A stretch of DNA of 64,000 nucleotides from Rhodospirillaceae bacterium (GTDB taxonomy: Bacteria; Pseudomonadota; Alphaproteobacteria; Thalassobaculales; Thalassobaculaceae), in assembly GCA_018401495.1 (NCBI GenBank), contig JAGYJX010000006.1:496001-560000 (forward strand), read 5' to 3'. Shown here piece by piece: positions 8,523 to 15,582 of the stretch. A program made the translations under genes and the position numbers. The first letter of the stretch is position 1, and each line of letters opens with the position of its first letter. Below the pieces are notes generated by a model. It saw only the letters and a list, made by a program, of their open reading frames with translations, made no database searches and was not told the DNA's origin.

Positions 8523-9431
8523 ATGGCCGATATCAACAAGGGGGACGTCTACACCCGCATCACCAACCGCATCATCGCCGATCTTGAGCAGGGGGTCCGC
8601 CCTTGGTTCAAGCCATGGAACGCCGAACACGCGGCGGGCCGCATCACCCGGCCGCTGCGCCACAACGGCACGCCCTACAATGGGATCAACGTGTTCATGC
8701 TGTGGGCCGACGCCGTGACCAAGGGATTCGCCAGTCCCATCTGGATGACCTACCGCCAGGCCCAGGAAGTCGGCGGGCAAGTCCGCAAGGGTGAGACCGG
8801 GTCGCTGGTCGTCTATGCCGACCGGATCAAGCGCACCGACACCACCGACGCGGGCGAGGAGATCGAGCGCGAAATCCCCTTCATGAAGGGCTACACCGTG
8901 TTCAACGGCGAGCAGATCGACGGTTTGCCGGAGCAGTACCGGGCAACGGCCGCCCCCGTGCTCGATCCCGTGGCGCGCATCGAGCGGGCCGAGCGGTTCT
9001 TCGCCGCGACCGGAGCCGATATCCGCCATGGCGGGGATCGCGCCTTCTATGCGATCCACGCCGACTATGTGCAGATGCCGCCTTTCGAGACGTTCCGGGA
9101 CGCGGAAAGCTACTATGCCACCCTCGGGCATGAGGTGACGCATTGGACTCGGCATCCCGCCCGGCTCGACCGCGAATTCGGGCGCAAGCGCTGGGGCGAT
9201 GAAGGCTACGCCGCCGAGGAACTGGTTGCCGAACTCGGCTCCGCCTTCCTGTCGGCAGACCTCGGCATCACGCCCGAGGTGCGCGATGATCACGCCGCCT
9301 ATATCGGGTCCTGGCTCAAGGTCCTGAAGGACGACAAGCGGGCGATCTTCACCGCCGCCGCCCATGCCCAACGGGCCGCCGATTACCTACATGCCCTTCA
9401 AACAGTGAACGAGGAGAAGCGGGCCGCCTGA
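8523..9431 (+). CDS. ArdC-like antirestriction protein
   Basis: This 302-aa protein has the ArdC layout. The N-terminal domain (about residues 1-130, DUF1738) binds single-stranded DNA; its typical GVRPWFKPW and LRHNGTPYNGINV motifs are present. The C-terminal zincin-like metallopeptidase domain carries GHEVTHW near residue 203, with a downstream EELVAELGSAF segment supplying the third ligand region. ArdC proteins enter recipients with conjugating DNA and protect it from restriction. Here it opens a mobilisation module and sits next to a restriction-like operon. The gene is intact with a GGAAAG ribosome site before the ATG. Confidence 0.9.
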   Translation: MADINKGDVYTRITNRIIADLEQGVRPWFKPWNAEHAAGRITRPLRHNGTPYNGINVFMLWADAVTKGFASPIWMTYRQAQEVGGQVRKGETGSLVVYADRIKRTDTTDAGEEIEREIPFMKGYTVFNGEQIDGLPEQYRATAAPVLDPVARIERAERFFAATGADIRHGGDRAFYAIHADYVQMPPFETFRDAESYYATLGHEVTHWTRHPARLDREFGRKRWGDEGYAAEELVAELGSAFLSADLGITPEVRDDHAAYIGSWLKVLKDDKRAIFTAAAHAQRAADYLHALQTVNEEKRAA

Positions 9432-9440
9432 GGGCGGCCC
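9421..9440 (+). terminator. Hairpin over the ardC stop codon
   Basis: GGGCCGCC (9421-9428) and GGCGGCCC (9433-9440) form a perfect 8-bp stem spanning the TGA of the antirestriction gene, followed by CATCTTCTTC. It is a plausible terminator or mRNA 3' stabiliser. Confidence 0.45.
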
Positions 9441-9450
9441 CATCTTCTTC

Positions 9451-9483
9451 GCTCCCCGGCAGCCCTTGGCCATGCCGGGGAGC
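9451..9483 (+). terminator. Second hairpin downstream of ardC
   Basis: GCTCCCCGGCA (9451-9461) and TGCCGGGGAGC (9473-9483) are perfect 11-bp complements with an 11-base loop. There is no U-tract, so it may act as a Rho-assisted terminator, an RNA processing element or a protein-binding site rather than an intrinsic terminator. Confidence 0.45.
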
Positions 9484-9618
9484 CGACGAATTCGAGAGCC
9501 GGCACGGTATCAGCAAGTGGTCAGCACATAGTTTTGCTAAGGACCACAAGGGATAGGGTTGTGCGCCGGTTCGCAACCCCTATATTTAGATCAACCCAAC
9601 CGAAAGGAGGTGATTTGC

Positions 9619-9771
9619 ATGGCGGGCAAGAATGAGACCACTGGTTCAAAGGCAGCCAGTGCGGCCGGCAAGGTGCTGGCGAACCCCAAGTCCAGCGCAG
9701 CAGCCAAGTCGGCTGCGGCTTCGGCGCTTACCCAGGTCGCTAAGGGTAGCGGCAAGGGAAAGGGGAAGTGA
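9619..9771 (+). CDS. Small 50-aa alanine/lysine-rich protein
   Basis: The ATG at 9619 follows a textbook Shine-Dalgarno, AAAGGAGGTGAT, at 9603-9614, and the frame ends at 9771. The product is 50 residues of mainly Ala, Lys, Ser and Gly, ending in a basic GSGKGKGK tail, with no hydrophobic core. It would be disordered or helical and basic, like small nucleic-acid-binding proteins, but I do not recognise a family. It stands alone between two hairpins, so it is probably its own transcription unit. The very strong ribosome site and the following terminator argue that it is real despite its size. Confidence 0.6.
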   Translation: MAGKNETTGSKAASAAGKVLANPKSSAAAKSAAASALTQVAKGSGKGKGK

Positions 9772-9778
9772 TCAGAAT

Positions 9779-9813
9779 GAAGTGACGGGTGGCCGTTCGT
9801 CACCCGTCACTTC
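9779..9813. terminator. Strong 13-bp hairpin after the small basic protein
   Basis: GAAGTGACGGGTG (9779-9791) and CACCCGTCACTTC (9801-9813) are perfect 13-bp complements around a 9-base loop, starting 7 bases after the stop codon. There is no long T run; it probably ends transcription of the small gene. Confidence 0.6.
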
Positions 9814-9968
9814 GAGTAATTATCTCAAGAGAGATTGATCTCTTTCTTTGTCGTCGATCTCTCATGGAAGTCTAGCGTACCGCAGAGTATTTACGCTTAG
9901 TCAGATTCGAGCGAGAGCCGCCACCTATTTGCGCCGCACCGCCTGACGGCGGCCTCATCTTCTCCCCG

Positions 9969-10580
9969 TCACCCCTCCCTAACCGGTTCAGCGAGCAATG
10001 CCCGATGCAGCGTGGTGCGGCAAACCTTCAACCCGCGCGCCACGGCGGCTCTCGTCGCGCCGGGCTGATCCAGCATCCGCCGTGCCTCCGCCACCTGTTC
10101 GGCCGTCAGCTTGCGCTGCCGGCCGACGCGCTCGCCGCGCGCTTTGCGCGCCTGCATACCGGCGCGTGTCCGCTCGGCGATCAGGTCGCGCTCGAATTCC
10201 GCGAAGGCCGCCGACATGTGCAGCACCAGCCGGCCGCCGGCCGACGTGGTGTCGATATTGTCGCTCAGCGACCGGAAGCCGATGCCCCGGTCGCCCAGCG
10301 CCCGGATAGTTTCGACCAGGTGAATCAGTGACCGGCCGAGCCGATCCAGCTTCCACACCATCAGGACATCGCCGGGCATCAGCGCCGCCATGGCGCGGTC
10401 GAGGTTCGGGCGGCGGGCCGCCACGCCCGACACGCCCTTGTCCTCATAGATTTCCAGACAGCCGGCATCACGGAGCGCGCGCCGTTGCAGGTCGAGGTTC
10501 TGGTCGTCGGTCGAGACCCGCGCATAGCCGACTTGCCGCCCGTTTCCGTGAATTCCGCCGGTTGCAGCGCCATCATTCAT
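9969..10580 (-). CDS. Serine recombinase (resolvase/invertase family)
   Basis: This protein of about 203 residues is a small serine recombinase that cuts and rejoins DNA at a res-like site. Near the N-terminus is YARVSTDDQNLDLQ with the catalytic serine, followed by MVWKLDRLGRSLIHL and the AAFAEFERDLIAERTRAG helix E region, then a C-terminal helix-turn-helix (RAAVARGLKVCRTTLHRAL). The size and order match Tn3-type resolvases and Hin/Gin invertases. I chose the ATG at 10580; a TTG eight codons upstream is possible. It likely resolves multimers or cointegrates of the mobile element. The AT-rich upstream stretch may hold its site. Confidence 0.9.
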   Translation of the reverse strand: MNDGAATGGIHGNGRQVGYARVSTDDQNLDLQRRALRDAGCLEIYEDKGVSGVAARRPNLDRAMAALMPGDVLMVWKLDRLGRSLIHLVETIRALGDRGIGFRSLSDNIDTTSAGGRLVLHMSAAFAEFERDLIAERTRAGMQARKARGERVGRQRKLTAEQVAEARRMLDQPGATRAAVARGLKVCRTTLHRALLAEPVREG

Positions 10581-10604
10581 CTTGAACACCAAATCGCCTG
10601 CCAA

Positions 10605-10834
10605 TATATTCGGCGGACTGTAGCAGAAAGGTTCCTTTTGTTTCGTCGAGTCCCATCGCCGACACTTCCGCTAATTACAGAATTATTTTACCTATATTCG
10701 GTTAATTATTGTTAAATACTCTTCTTGCGGTTGTGAATTTGCCGTTTCCGGCGGTCCGGGGCCGATCCGGCTGCGACGCCGATGCACTGTAGCGAAAGGG
10801 AACCCTTCAGGAGCAGTGGCGACGGGCGCGCCGC
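10605..10834. promoter_or_regulatory. AT-rich region upstream of the resolvase, candidate res site and promoters
   Basis: Between the resolvase start and the next plus-strand gene lie 230 bases whose middle (about 10,665-10,735) is strikingly AT-rich for this module, with TTAATTATTGTTAAATA-like sequence. Serine resolvase genes are normally preceded by their recombination site, which overlaps the promoter. I cannot define subsites from the sequence, so this is a candidate only. Confidence 0.3.
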
Positions 10835-11602
10835 TTGCAGGAGCTTGACGAGTTCAACGACGACATGGCCGGCCGCAACACCGGACGGCTGCGCTCGAAC
10901 GTGAAACCCGAGGCCGACCCGAAGGACGACGCCATCCTCGACGTTCTGGACGCCATGGAACTGGCGGCCATGGTCTGGCACGAGACCTTCGAGCGGATCG
11001 CGGTTCGGCTTGAAGCCACGACCGAAGCCACGGCGATTGCCCTGACTGAAGCCCGCCGAGAGGCGACGGAAGCGGCGGAGTCGCTGGAGCGTCTCCGAGA
11101 CCGGGCAACCACGCTGCCCGACGGTCGCCGTGTCTATCGTGACCAGAACGGCAATGCCTACACCGAGGACGGCGGCCGGATTCCCGACGATGAAGCGGCC
11201 ACGATCAAGAGGGCCGACGGCGCGCCGTCACTAGAAGATTACCGGAACGCGGACCGCCGCGACCGCGAAGCGCGCCGCAGGCTCGACGAGATCGAGCGTT
11301 ACAACGAGCGCCTCAATGCCATCCGCCAGCGCCTGAATGGCGCTACGCCGGGTTCAGTCAGCCAGGAAGAACTGGAGCGGCTGGAAGCCGAACTTGACCG
11401 CGACATGCCGGACTCGGTCCGGCAGACGCGCGAACAACTGGCGGCGGATCGGCCGAATTCGCCTGCGCGGCAGGCGACCAGCACGCCGGAGCCGGAACAG
11501 CCGGAGCCGGCGGCCAAGCCGATCGGCAGGCCGGCGCAATCGGACCTCGACGCCGTCGCCGTCTCGGGGCTGCCCAAGGTCAGCCTGCCCACCCCCTCTT
11601 GA
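10835..11602 (+). CDS. Hypothetical charged coiled-coil protein
   Basis: The 255-residue frame begins at a TTG (10835); the frame upstream is open only to a TAG about 40 bases earlier, so the start is uncertain and the gene may have lost its 5' end. The protein is rich in Glu, Arg and Ala with long helical, coiled-coil-like stretches (EATAIALTEARREATEAAES; RRRLDEIERYNERLNAIR) and a Pro-rich tail. Near residue 90 it carries LPDGRRVYRDQNGNAY, which resembles LPDGRRIYQAQDGTW in the next gene. No enzymatic family is recognised. Its place in the mobilisation module suggests a transfer- or maintenance-associated role, but that is inference. Confidence 0.6.
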   Translation: MQELDEFNDDMAGRNTGRLRSNVKPEADPKDDAILDVLDAMELAAMVWHETFERIAVRLEATTEATAIALTEARREATEAAESLERLRDRATTLPDGRRVYRDQNGNAYTEDGGRIPDDEAATIKRADGAPSLEDYRNADRRDREARRRLDEIERYNERLNAIRQRLNGATPGSVSQEELERLEAELDRDMPDSVRQTREQLAADRPNSPARQATSTPEPEQPEPAAKPIGRPAQSDLDAVAVSGLPKVSLPTPS

Positions 11603-11630
11603 TCGCACGCCGCAACTTCGGAGGTTTGAC

Positions 11631-12209
11631 ATGCGTTCCATGCTTCTTCGCGCCGCCGCCGGAGCGCTCGCGCTTGGCGTTGCCACCACGGCCCATGCAG
11701 GGACGGGCCGGGAACTTGCCGCGCTCTCGGCCACCCAGCAGAGCAACTATCTCGGCAGCGTGATCGAGGCCATCGCGCAATTCTTTCAGCAGACCGACGG
11801 CGTGACGGTGCGGTCGAACTGCGTCAATCGCTGGTATCGGCAGAACGTCCAGGCAGCCAATGCCGAAATGCTGGCGAACGCCACCAGCTACCCGAACGAA
11901 GACCCCGTTCGCGTCGTCATGGCGATGCTCATCAAGCAGTGCGGCCGCGACAAGGACGAGGGCATGCAAATACTGCGCGACCGCGTAGCGAAGAAGCTCG
12001 ACGTGACAGAGGAGGCAACCAAGCGTGCTCTCGCAGAAGCGGAACGGGAGAAGGCGGCAGCGGAGGCCAATTTGAAGGGCGTGCAGGCCCGTGCGTGGCG
12101 TCTGCCCGATGGCCGCCGCATCTATCAGGCGCAGGACGGGACGTGGCGGTTCGAGAATGGTGCTGTCGTGCCGCCCTCGCTGGCCGGGACGCGCGTTCCG
12201 CCCAAATAA
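11631..12209 (+). CDS. Exported hypothetical protein of the mobilisation module
   Basis: This 192-aa protein starts at an ATG preceded by CGGAGG and has a clear signal peptide: basic MRSMLLR, a hydrophobic stretch and a TAHAG cleavage region near residue 24. The mature part contains two cysteines (SNCVNRW and IKQCGRD), helices, and a coiled-coil-like segment before a C-terminal LPDGRRIYQAQDGTW motif also found in the preceding gene. It would be periplasmic or envelope-associated. The 28-base gap to the previous gene suggests co-transcription, and the hairpin at 12251-12280 ends the unit. Function is unknown. Confidence 0.7.
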   Translation: MRSMLLRAAAGALALGVATTAHAGTGRELAALSATQQSNYLGSVIEAIAQFFQQTDGVTVRSNCVNRWYRQNVQAANAEMLANATSYPNEDPVRVVMAMLIKQCGRDKDEGMQILRDRVAKKLDVTEEATKRALAEAEREKAAAEANLKGVQARAWRLPDGRRIYQAQDGTWRFENGAVVPPSLAGTRVPPK

Positions 12210-12250
12210 TCCGCCCGGTTCCATCCCGGCGCATCACCCGGATGGTAGAG

Positions 12251-12280
12251 ACGGTCGCCGCTGACGGCGGCCGTTTTCTG
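12251..12280 (+). terminator. Rho-independent terminator
   Basis: ACGGTCGCCG (12251-12260) and CGGCGGCCGT (12265-12274) pair with one G-T wobble around loop CTGA, followed by a T run. It lies 42 bases after the exported-protein gene. Confidence 0.75.
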
Positions 12281-12454
12281 TTCCGGGTTCCTTTTCGTGG
12301 TTTCCCCTGTCCGTGATCCCTGGCAGGCCGCGCCGCCCGGTCAATCGCCGGCCCGCTCCATTCGCCTGCGGCTCCCGTGTTGGCGTTGACCTGTCGGCTC
12401 ACCCGGCCTGCCGGACGGTCTCCCCGTTGAAACCACAACGAAAAGGAGACCAAC

Positions 12455-12865
12455 ATGAAACTTCTAACCGACACCATCATCGACCAACTGCGCCGCAACG
12501 GTGAGCGGCAAGCCCCGGTGAAGGGAACCGACGACGAATTCGACTTCGTGCCCGTCGTCAAGCTGTTCACGCCGGACGCCGGCGCGACATGGCTTCTCAC
12601 CGAAACCGACCCGGACGATCCCGACCTCGCCTTCGGTCTGTGCGACCTCGGGCTCGGATACCCGGAACTCGGCTATGTCCGCCTGTCGGAGATCGCCTCG
12701 ATCCGTGGCCGGCTGGGATTGCCCGCAGAGCGCGACCGGCACTTCACCGCCAGGCACACGCTGTCGGTCTACGCCCGCGCGGCGAGCCGCGCCGATTGCA
12801 TCGTCGAGAACAGCAGCACGCTGGACCACGTCGCCGCTATGCTGGCGGAAGAACGCCGACGATAG
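12455..12865 (+). CDS. DUF2958 domain protein
   Basis: This 136-aa protein closely follows the DUF2958 pattern: PVVKLFTPDAGATWLLTE near residue 35, then FGLCDLGLGYPELGYV, then a GLPAERDRHF stretch. The family is common on plasmids and integrative elements and its biochemical role is not established. The ATG follows AAAAGGAG with good spacing. It is followed at once by a symmetrical terminator shared with the convergent gene. Confidence 0.85.
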   Translation: MKLLTDTIIDQLRRNGERQAPVKGTDDEFDFVPVVKLFTPDAGATWLLTETDPDDPDLAFGLCDLGLGYPELGYVRLSEIASIRGRLGLPAERDRHFTARHTLSVYARAASRADCIVENSSTLDHVAAMLAEERRR

Positions 12866-12870
12866 TCGAA

Positions 12871-12895
12871 GAAGGGGCGCGGCGCGCGCCCCTTC
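12871..12895. terminator. Bidirectional terminator between convergent genes
   Basis: GAAGGGGCGCG (12871-12881) and CGCGCCCCTTC (12885-12895) form a perfect 11-bp stem with a 3-base loop, between the DUF2958 stop and the end of the small minus-strand gene. It suits termination from both sides. Confidence 0.7.
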
Positions 12896-12906
12896 CTGCC
12901 GGCCGG

Positions 12907-13095
12907 CTATGGCCGGGGTCTGAAGGCGCGGCGGCGCAGCTCGGCGCGGATATTTTCCAGGCTGGCGAGCGCGGTGCGTCGCTGCCGGCTCTCGGGCGCG
13001 GTCTGGACCAGTTCGCGGCCGACCTGACCCAGCAGGGCCTGCAATACGACCGTATTCATCCCGACCAGTTCTGCCCTGGTGAACAATCTGCACAT
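12907..13095 (-). CDS. Small 62-aa hypothetical protein
   Basis: The ATG at 13095 is preceded on the minus strand by AAAGGAGTCCGTC, a strong ribosome site, which fixes this start inside a longer open frame. The product is 62 residues, mostly helical, with an MNTVVLQALLGQVGREL segment and a basic end. I do not recognise a named family. It ends 11 bases from the bidirectional terminator, supporting expression. Confidence 0.6.
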   Translation of the reverse strand: MCRLFTRAELVGMNTVVLQALLGQVGRELVQTAPESRQRRTALASLENIRAELRRRAFRPRP

Positions 13096-13438
13096 GACGG
13101 ACTCCTTTGTTGCCGTTGGGCGGCCGGAGCCATTCCGGCCACATCGGAGATCGCCAAGCGCATTGCGAAGGGCGGGACCGAACGGCCGCGCATCTCGCCG
13201 TGACCGAAGGGACGGGCGAGACCGGAACAAGCCATGACGTGGAGGAGCCTTTACGGCTTGAGCGTGCCGTGCCCGCCCTTGAAACTGCGCCGCGTTGTGG
13301 CCGGATGGAGCCGGACCGCCGGCAATTGGAGCCCGATCAAGTGTTACCAGGGCTGAAGGCGGGATGGGTTCGATTGTTTGCTGTTGTGGCCAGGTCGGAC
13401 GACCCGGCGGATTGAGCCTGCGCCGCGTAATGGCAGCG
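13096..13438. other. Intergenic stretch between relaxase end and small gene
   Basis: These 343 bases contain overlapping frames on both strands, none with a good start or family match. The 3' end of the relaxase lies to the right and the leader of the small minus-strand gene to the left. I saw no long inverted repeat or nick-site-like motif that would mark an oriT. Confidence 0.4.
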
Positions 13439-14788
13439 TCAGTTGCTCCCCGGCCGCCGCCGCGTGCGGCCAAGCCCGCGCGTGTGTTCCGCCGAGCGGT
13501 CGAAATCCATCCGGATCGGCGGCTCGTTTGAGCGCGAGGCGGCCCTAAATTCGTCCCGGACGGCGATCCGCTGGTCCGACTGCATGCGGATGTAGTCCGC
13601 CACGTCGCGATAGAGGCCCTTCATCTCGGCTGCGTAGCCGTCCCGCGCCGCCCTGATGTCCTGTTGCAGCACCCGCCGTTCCGCCAGTTGCGCGTGGATC
13701 AGGTCCTGCTTCTCCGTCTGATCGCGGATATGGGCGTGATAGGCTTCCCGCTCGTTCTGCCGCTTGATCTTGCCATAGCGGCCGGTCACCCATTCCCAGA
13801 GGCCGCGCAGCCCCTTCGGCAGCCGGGCCGCCCGTTCGGCGGTCTCCCGGAGGCGACGCTGTTCCTGCCGGTCCTGGAGATGTGTCCGGTCCAGCCGCTG
13901 GCGGCGGACCAGGTCGCGCTTACGAAGATGCAGGTCGCCGCTTCGTTGCGCGAACTCCCTCTCCGCGTCCCTGATATGGCCGCGCAGGGCGGCGGTCATG
14001 CGGGCGGCGATGGCGGCCTTGGTCTGCTCGACGCCGAGAAGCTCGTTCGGATCGCCGAGCCGGTCGGCCACGGCGCGCGTTCGCTGCCCGGCATACCGGG
14101 CGACGTTGTAGACCTCTCCCCGGAAATCCACCGCCACGAAGCTCCGCCGGTCCCCTTTGGCGAGCCGGAAGCCGCGCTCTTCCAGCGCCCGCGCGAAGGC
14201 GGCACGGGAATCCGACGCCGCCCAGCACTCCTGGAACAGCGCCTTGATGGCGCGGGGATCGAGGCCGGTGCGCTTGGCCTGCTGCCATTCGGCACGGGTG
14301 AAGTTGGTCGGGTCGCGCGCCTGGCTGTCGACCAGCCCGCCCGGCATGCGCCAGCCATGCTTGATGTACAGCTCCCGCGAGAGATCGCGCAGCTTGCGCT
14401 TGAAGTGCGGCAGGTTGATCGCGGTCATGCTCGCCGTGTCGATCCGCGACCAGACGCAGTGCGCGTGCCGCCGCCCTTCCTTCTCATGGAAGACGATGGC
14501 GCGCGGCTGACCGGTCAGGCCGAGCGACTGCTCGACCGCTCGGATGGCGTCCCGGAATTCCCGATCCGAGACGTTGGCCGTCTGCGGCGGGTTCAGGCTG
14601 AGCGAGAACAGGAACTGCTTGCAGCGCGTCCCTTTGCTCGTGGCGTAGGCTTCCGTAAGAGCGCCGCGCAGGTCGTCAGCGATGAAGCCGCGCAGGTCGT
14701 GCACCTCAACATGGTCGTTCTCATCGGCGCGCAGCAGATGCGCGGCGAGCGGGGCAGCGCCCGCGCGCTGGCTGCCCTTGAGGATCAC
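13439..14788 (-). CDS. Mobilisation relaxase (VirD2/MobA-like, Relaxase family)
   Basis: This 449-aa protein is a DNA relaxase that would nick oriT and lead the strand to a recipient. The N-terminal relaxase domain shows TRCKQFLFSLSL and the metal-binding histidine box EGRRHAHCVWSRID near residue 108. After about residue 160 a long basic, coiled-coil-rich region follows (REFAQRSGDLHLRKRDLVRRQR and beyond). The GTG start overlaps the MobC stop (GTGA), as usual for mobC-mobA pairs. The protein is smaller than full conjugative relaxases and lacks a helicase domain, which fits a mobilisable rather than self-transmissible element. Confidence 0.9.
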   Translation of the reverse strand: MILKGSQRAGAAPLAAHLLRADENDHVEVHDLRGFIADDLRGALTEAYATSKGTRCKQFLFSLSLNPPQTANVSDREFRDAIRAVEQSLGLTGQPRAIVFHEKEGRRHAHCVWSRIDTASMTAINLPHFKRKLRDLSRELYIKHGWRMPGGLVDSQARDPTNFTRAEWQQAKRTGLDPRAIKALFQECWAASDSRAAFARALEERGFRLAKGDRRSFVAVDFRGEVYNVARYAGQRTRAVADRLGDPNELLGVEQTKAAIAARMTAALRGHIRDAEREFAQRSGDLHLRKRDLVRRQRLDRTHLQDRQEQRRLRETAERAARLPKGLRGLWEWVTGRYGKIKRQNEREAYHAHIRDQTEKQDLIHAQLAERRVLQQDIRAARDGYAAEMKGLYRDVADYIRMQSDQRIAVRDEFRAASRSNEPPIRMDFDRSAEHTRGLGRTRRRPGSN

Positions 14789-15254
14789 GGCTCGTTGCCC
14801 GGCATAATGCCGAGCGCGCGCAGCAGCTCGACCCGCATGCGCTGCACATCGTAGCAGGCCTGCCGGATCGCCCGCTCGGTATCGGGCGTCACCGGCAGGG
14901 AGCCGGTGTTCGCCGCACGGGCGAGCTGGTTCAGGTTGCTGGCCAGCCTCGACTGACCCAACTCACCCAGAAGCCGCGCCAGCGCTTCCTGATCCCGGAC
15001 CGGCGCGCGACGGCGGCGCGGCGCGGCTGCTGTTCGTCCTCACCAAGCAGCCGGTAGCGGATATAGGAGCCGAGCGGCTGGTCGCCTGCGGCGGATTCCA
15101 GCGCCGCCCGCTCCTCGAAAGTGAGGCGCAGAGAGAAGGGGGCGGGAGCGGGGGTGGGCGTGGCCCCCTCCTTGCGCTTGCCGCGCCCGGCCGCCGGCCG
15201 CGCATTGGCGGCGGTGGCGTCGATCGTCATCGGGATGTGCATGGGAATCTTCAT
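14785..15254 (-). pseudogene. mobC: MobC-like mobilisation protein, frameshifted
   Basis: The ATG at 15254 opens a frame with a basic, Pro/Ala-rich N-terminus, then LRLTFEERAALESAAGDQPLGSYIRYRLL, a typical MobC/ribbon-helix-helix segment. Near 15,003 the frame shifts; in the next frame the expected C-terminus continues (DQEALARLLGELGQSRLASN, then LNQLARAANTGSLP) and ends at a TGA at 14785-14787 that overlaps the relaxase GTG. The full protein would be about 155 residues. A single-base error explains the break, so the gene is probably functional. MobC assists the relaxase at oriT. Confidence 0.8.
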
Positions 15255-15376
15255 CGGCCTGGCCCTCTTGGAAGGTTGTTGGGCCGTTGAAGCTCCAGAT
15301 AGGTGTTCCAGTCAGAGAGGGTTTCGAACAATTCGTTCGAGACTGCGCCGTCAAGGCGCGCCAATTTCCCATACAT
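15251..15376 (-). CDS. Hypothetical fragment coupled to mobC
   Basis: A minus-strand frame ends with a TGA that overlaps the mobC ATG (ATGA), with coding-like sequence LARLDGAVSNELFETLSDW. The first ATG gives 41 residues (start 15376); the frame is open further upstream to beyond 15,582, where it would overlap the histidine-kinase start. It may be the tail of a gene lost at the island edge, or a real small upstream partner of mobC. No family is recognised and the start is unknown. The rest of 15,377-15,582 shows nothing else I can assign and is where the island meets chromosomal sequence. Confidence 0.3.
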   Translation of the reverse strand: MYGKLARLDGAVSNELFETLSDWNTYLELQRPNNLPRGPGR

Positions 15377-15582
15377 CGTTCCTGGTCGCTGGAACCAAAG
15401 CCTCAACGCAGCCTTGACGTTGCGAGGTGTGGCGAAAACCCGGAATGCATAGCGGGCAGTTGGAACGCAGCCTGGGTATTGGGCTGGCCCTTCGTGGTGC
15501 GTGCCAGTTGGGTAGGAACACTTCTGGCATTGTACTTGACCGCCACTATCATCGCGCGACTGTCGTGGGGTAAACCGGCACC

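Noticed and set aside
13107-13415. Plus-strand frames in the gap left of the relaxase
   Set aside because: Poor starts, no conserved pattern; probably non-coding.
12907-15582. tRNA gene or att repeat at the island edge
   Set aside because: No cloverleaf-like sequence or matching direct repeat was found by eye at either side.
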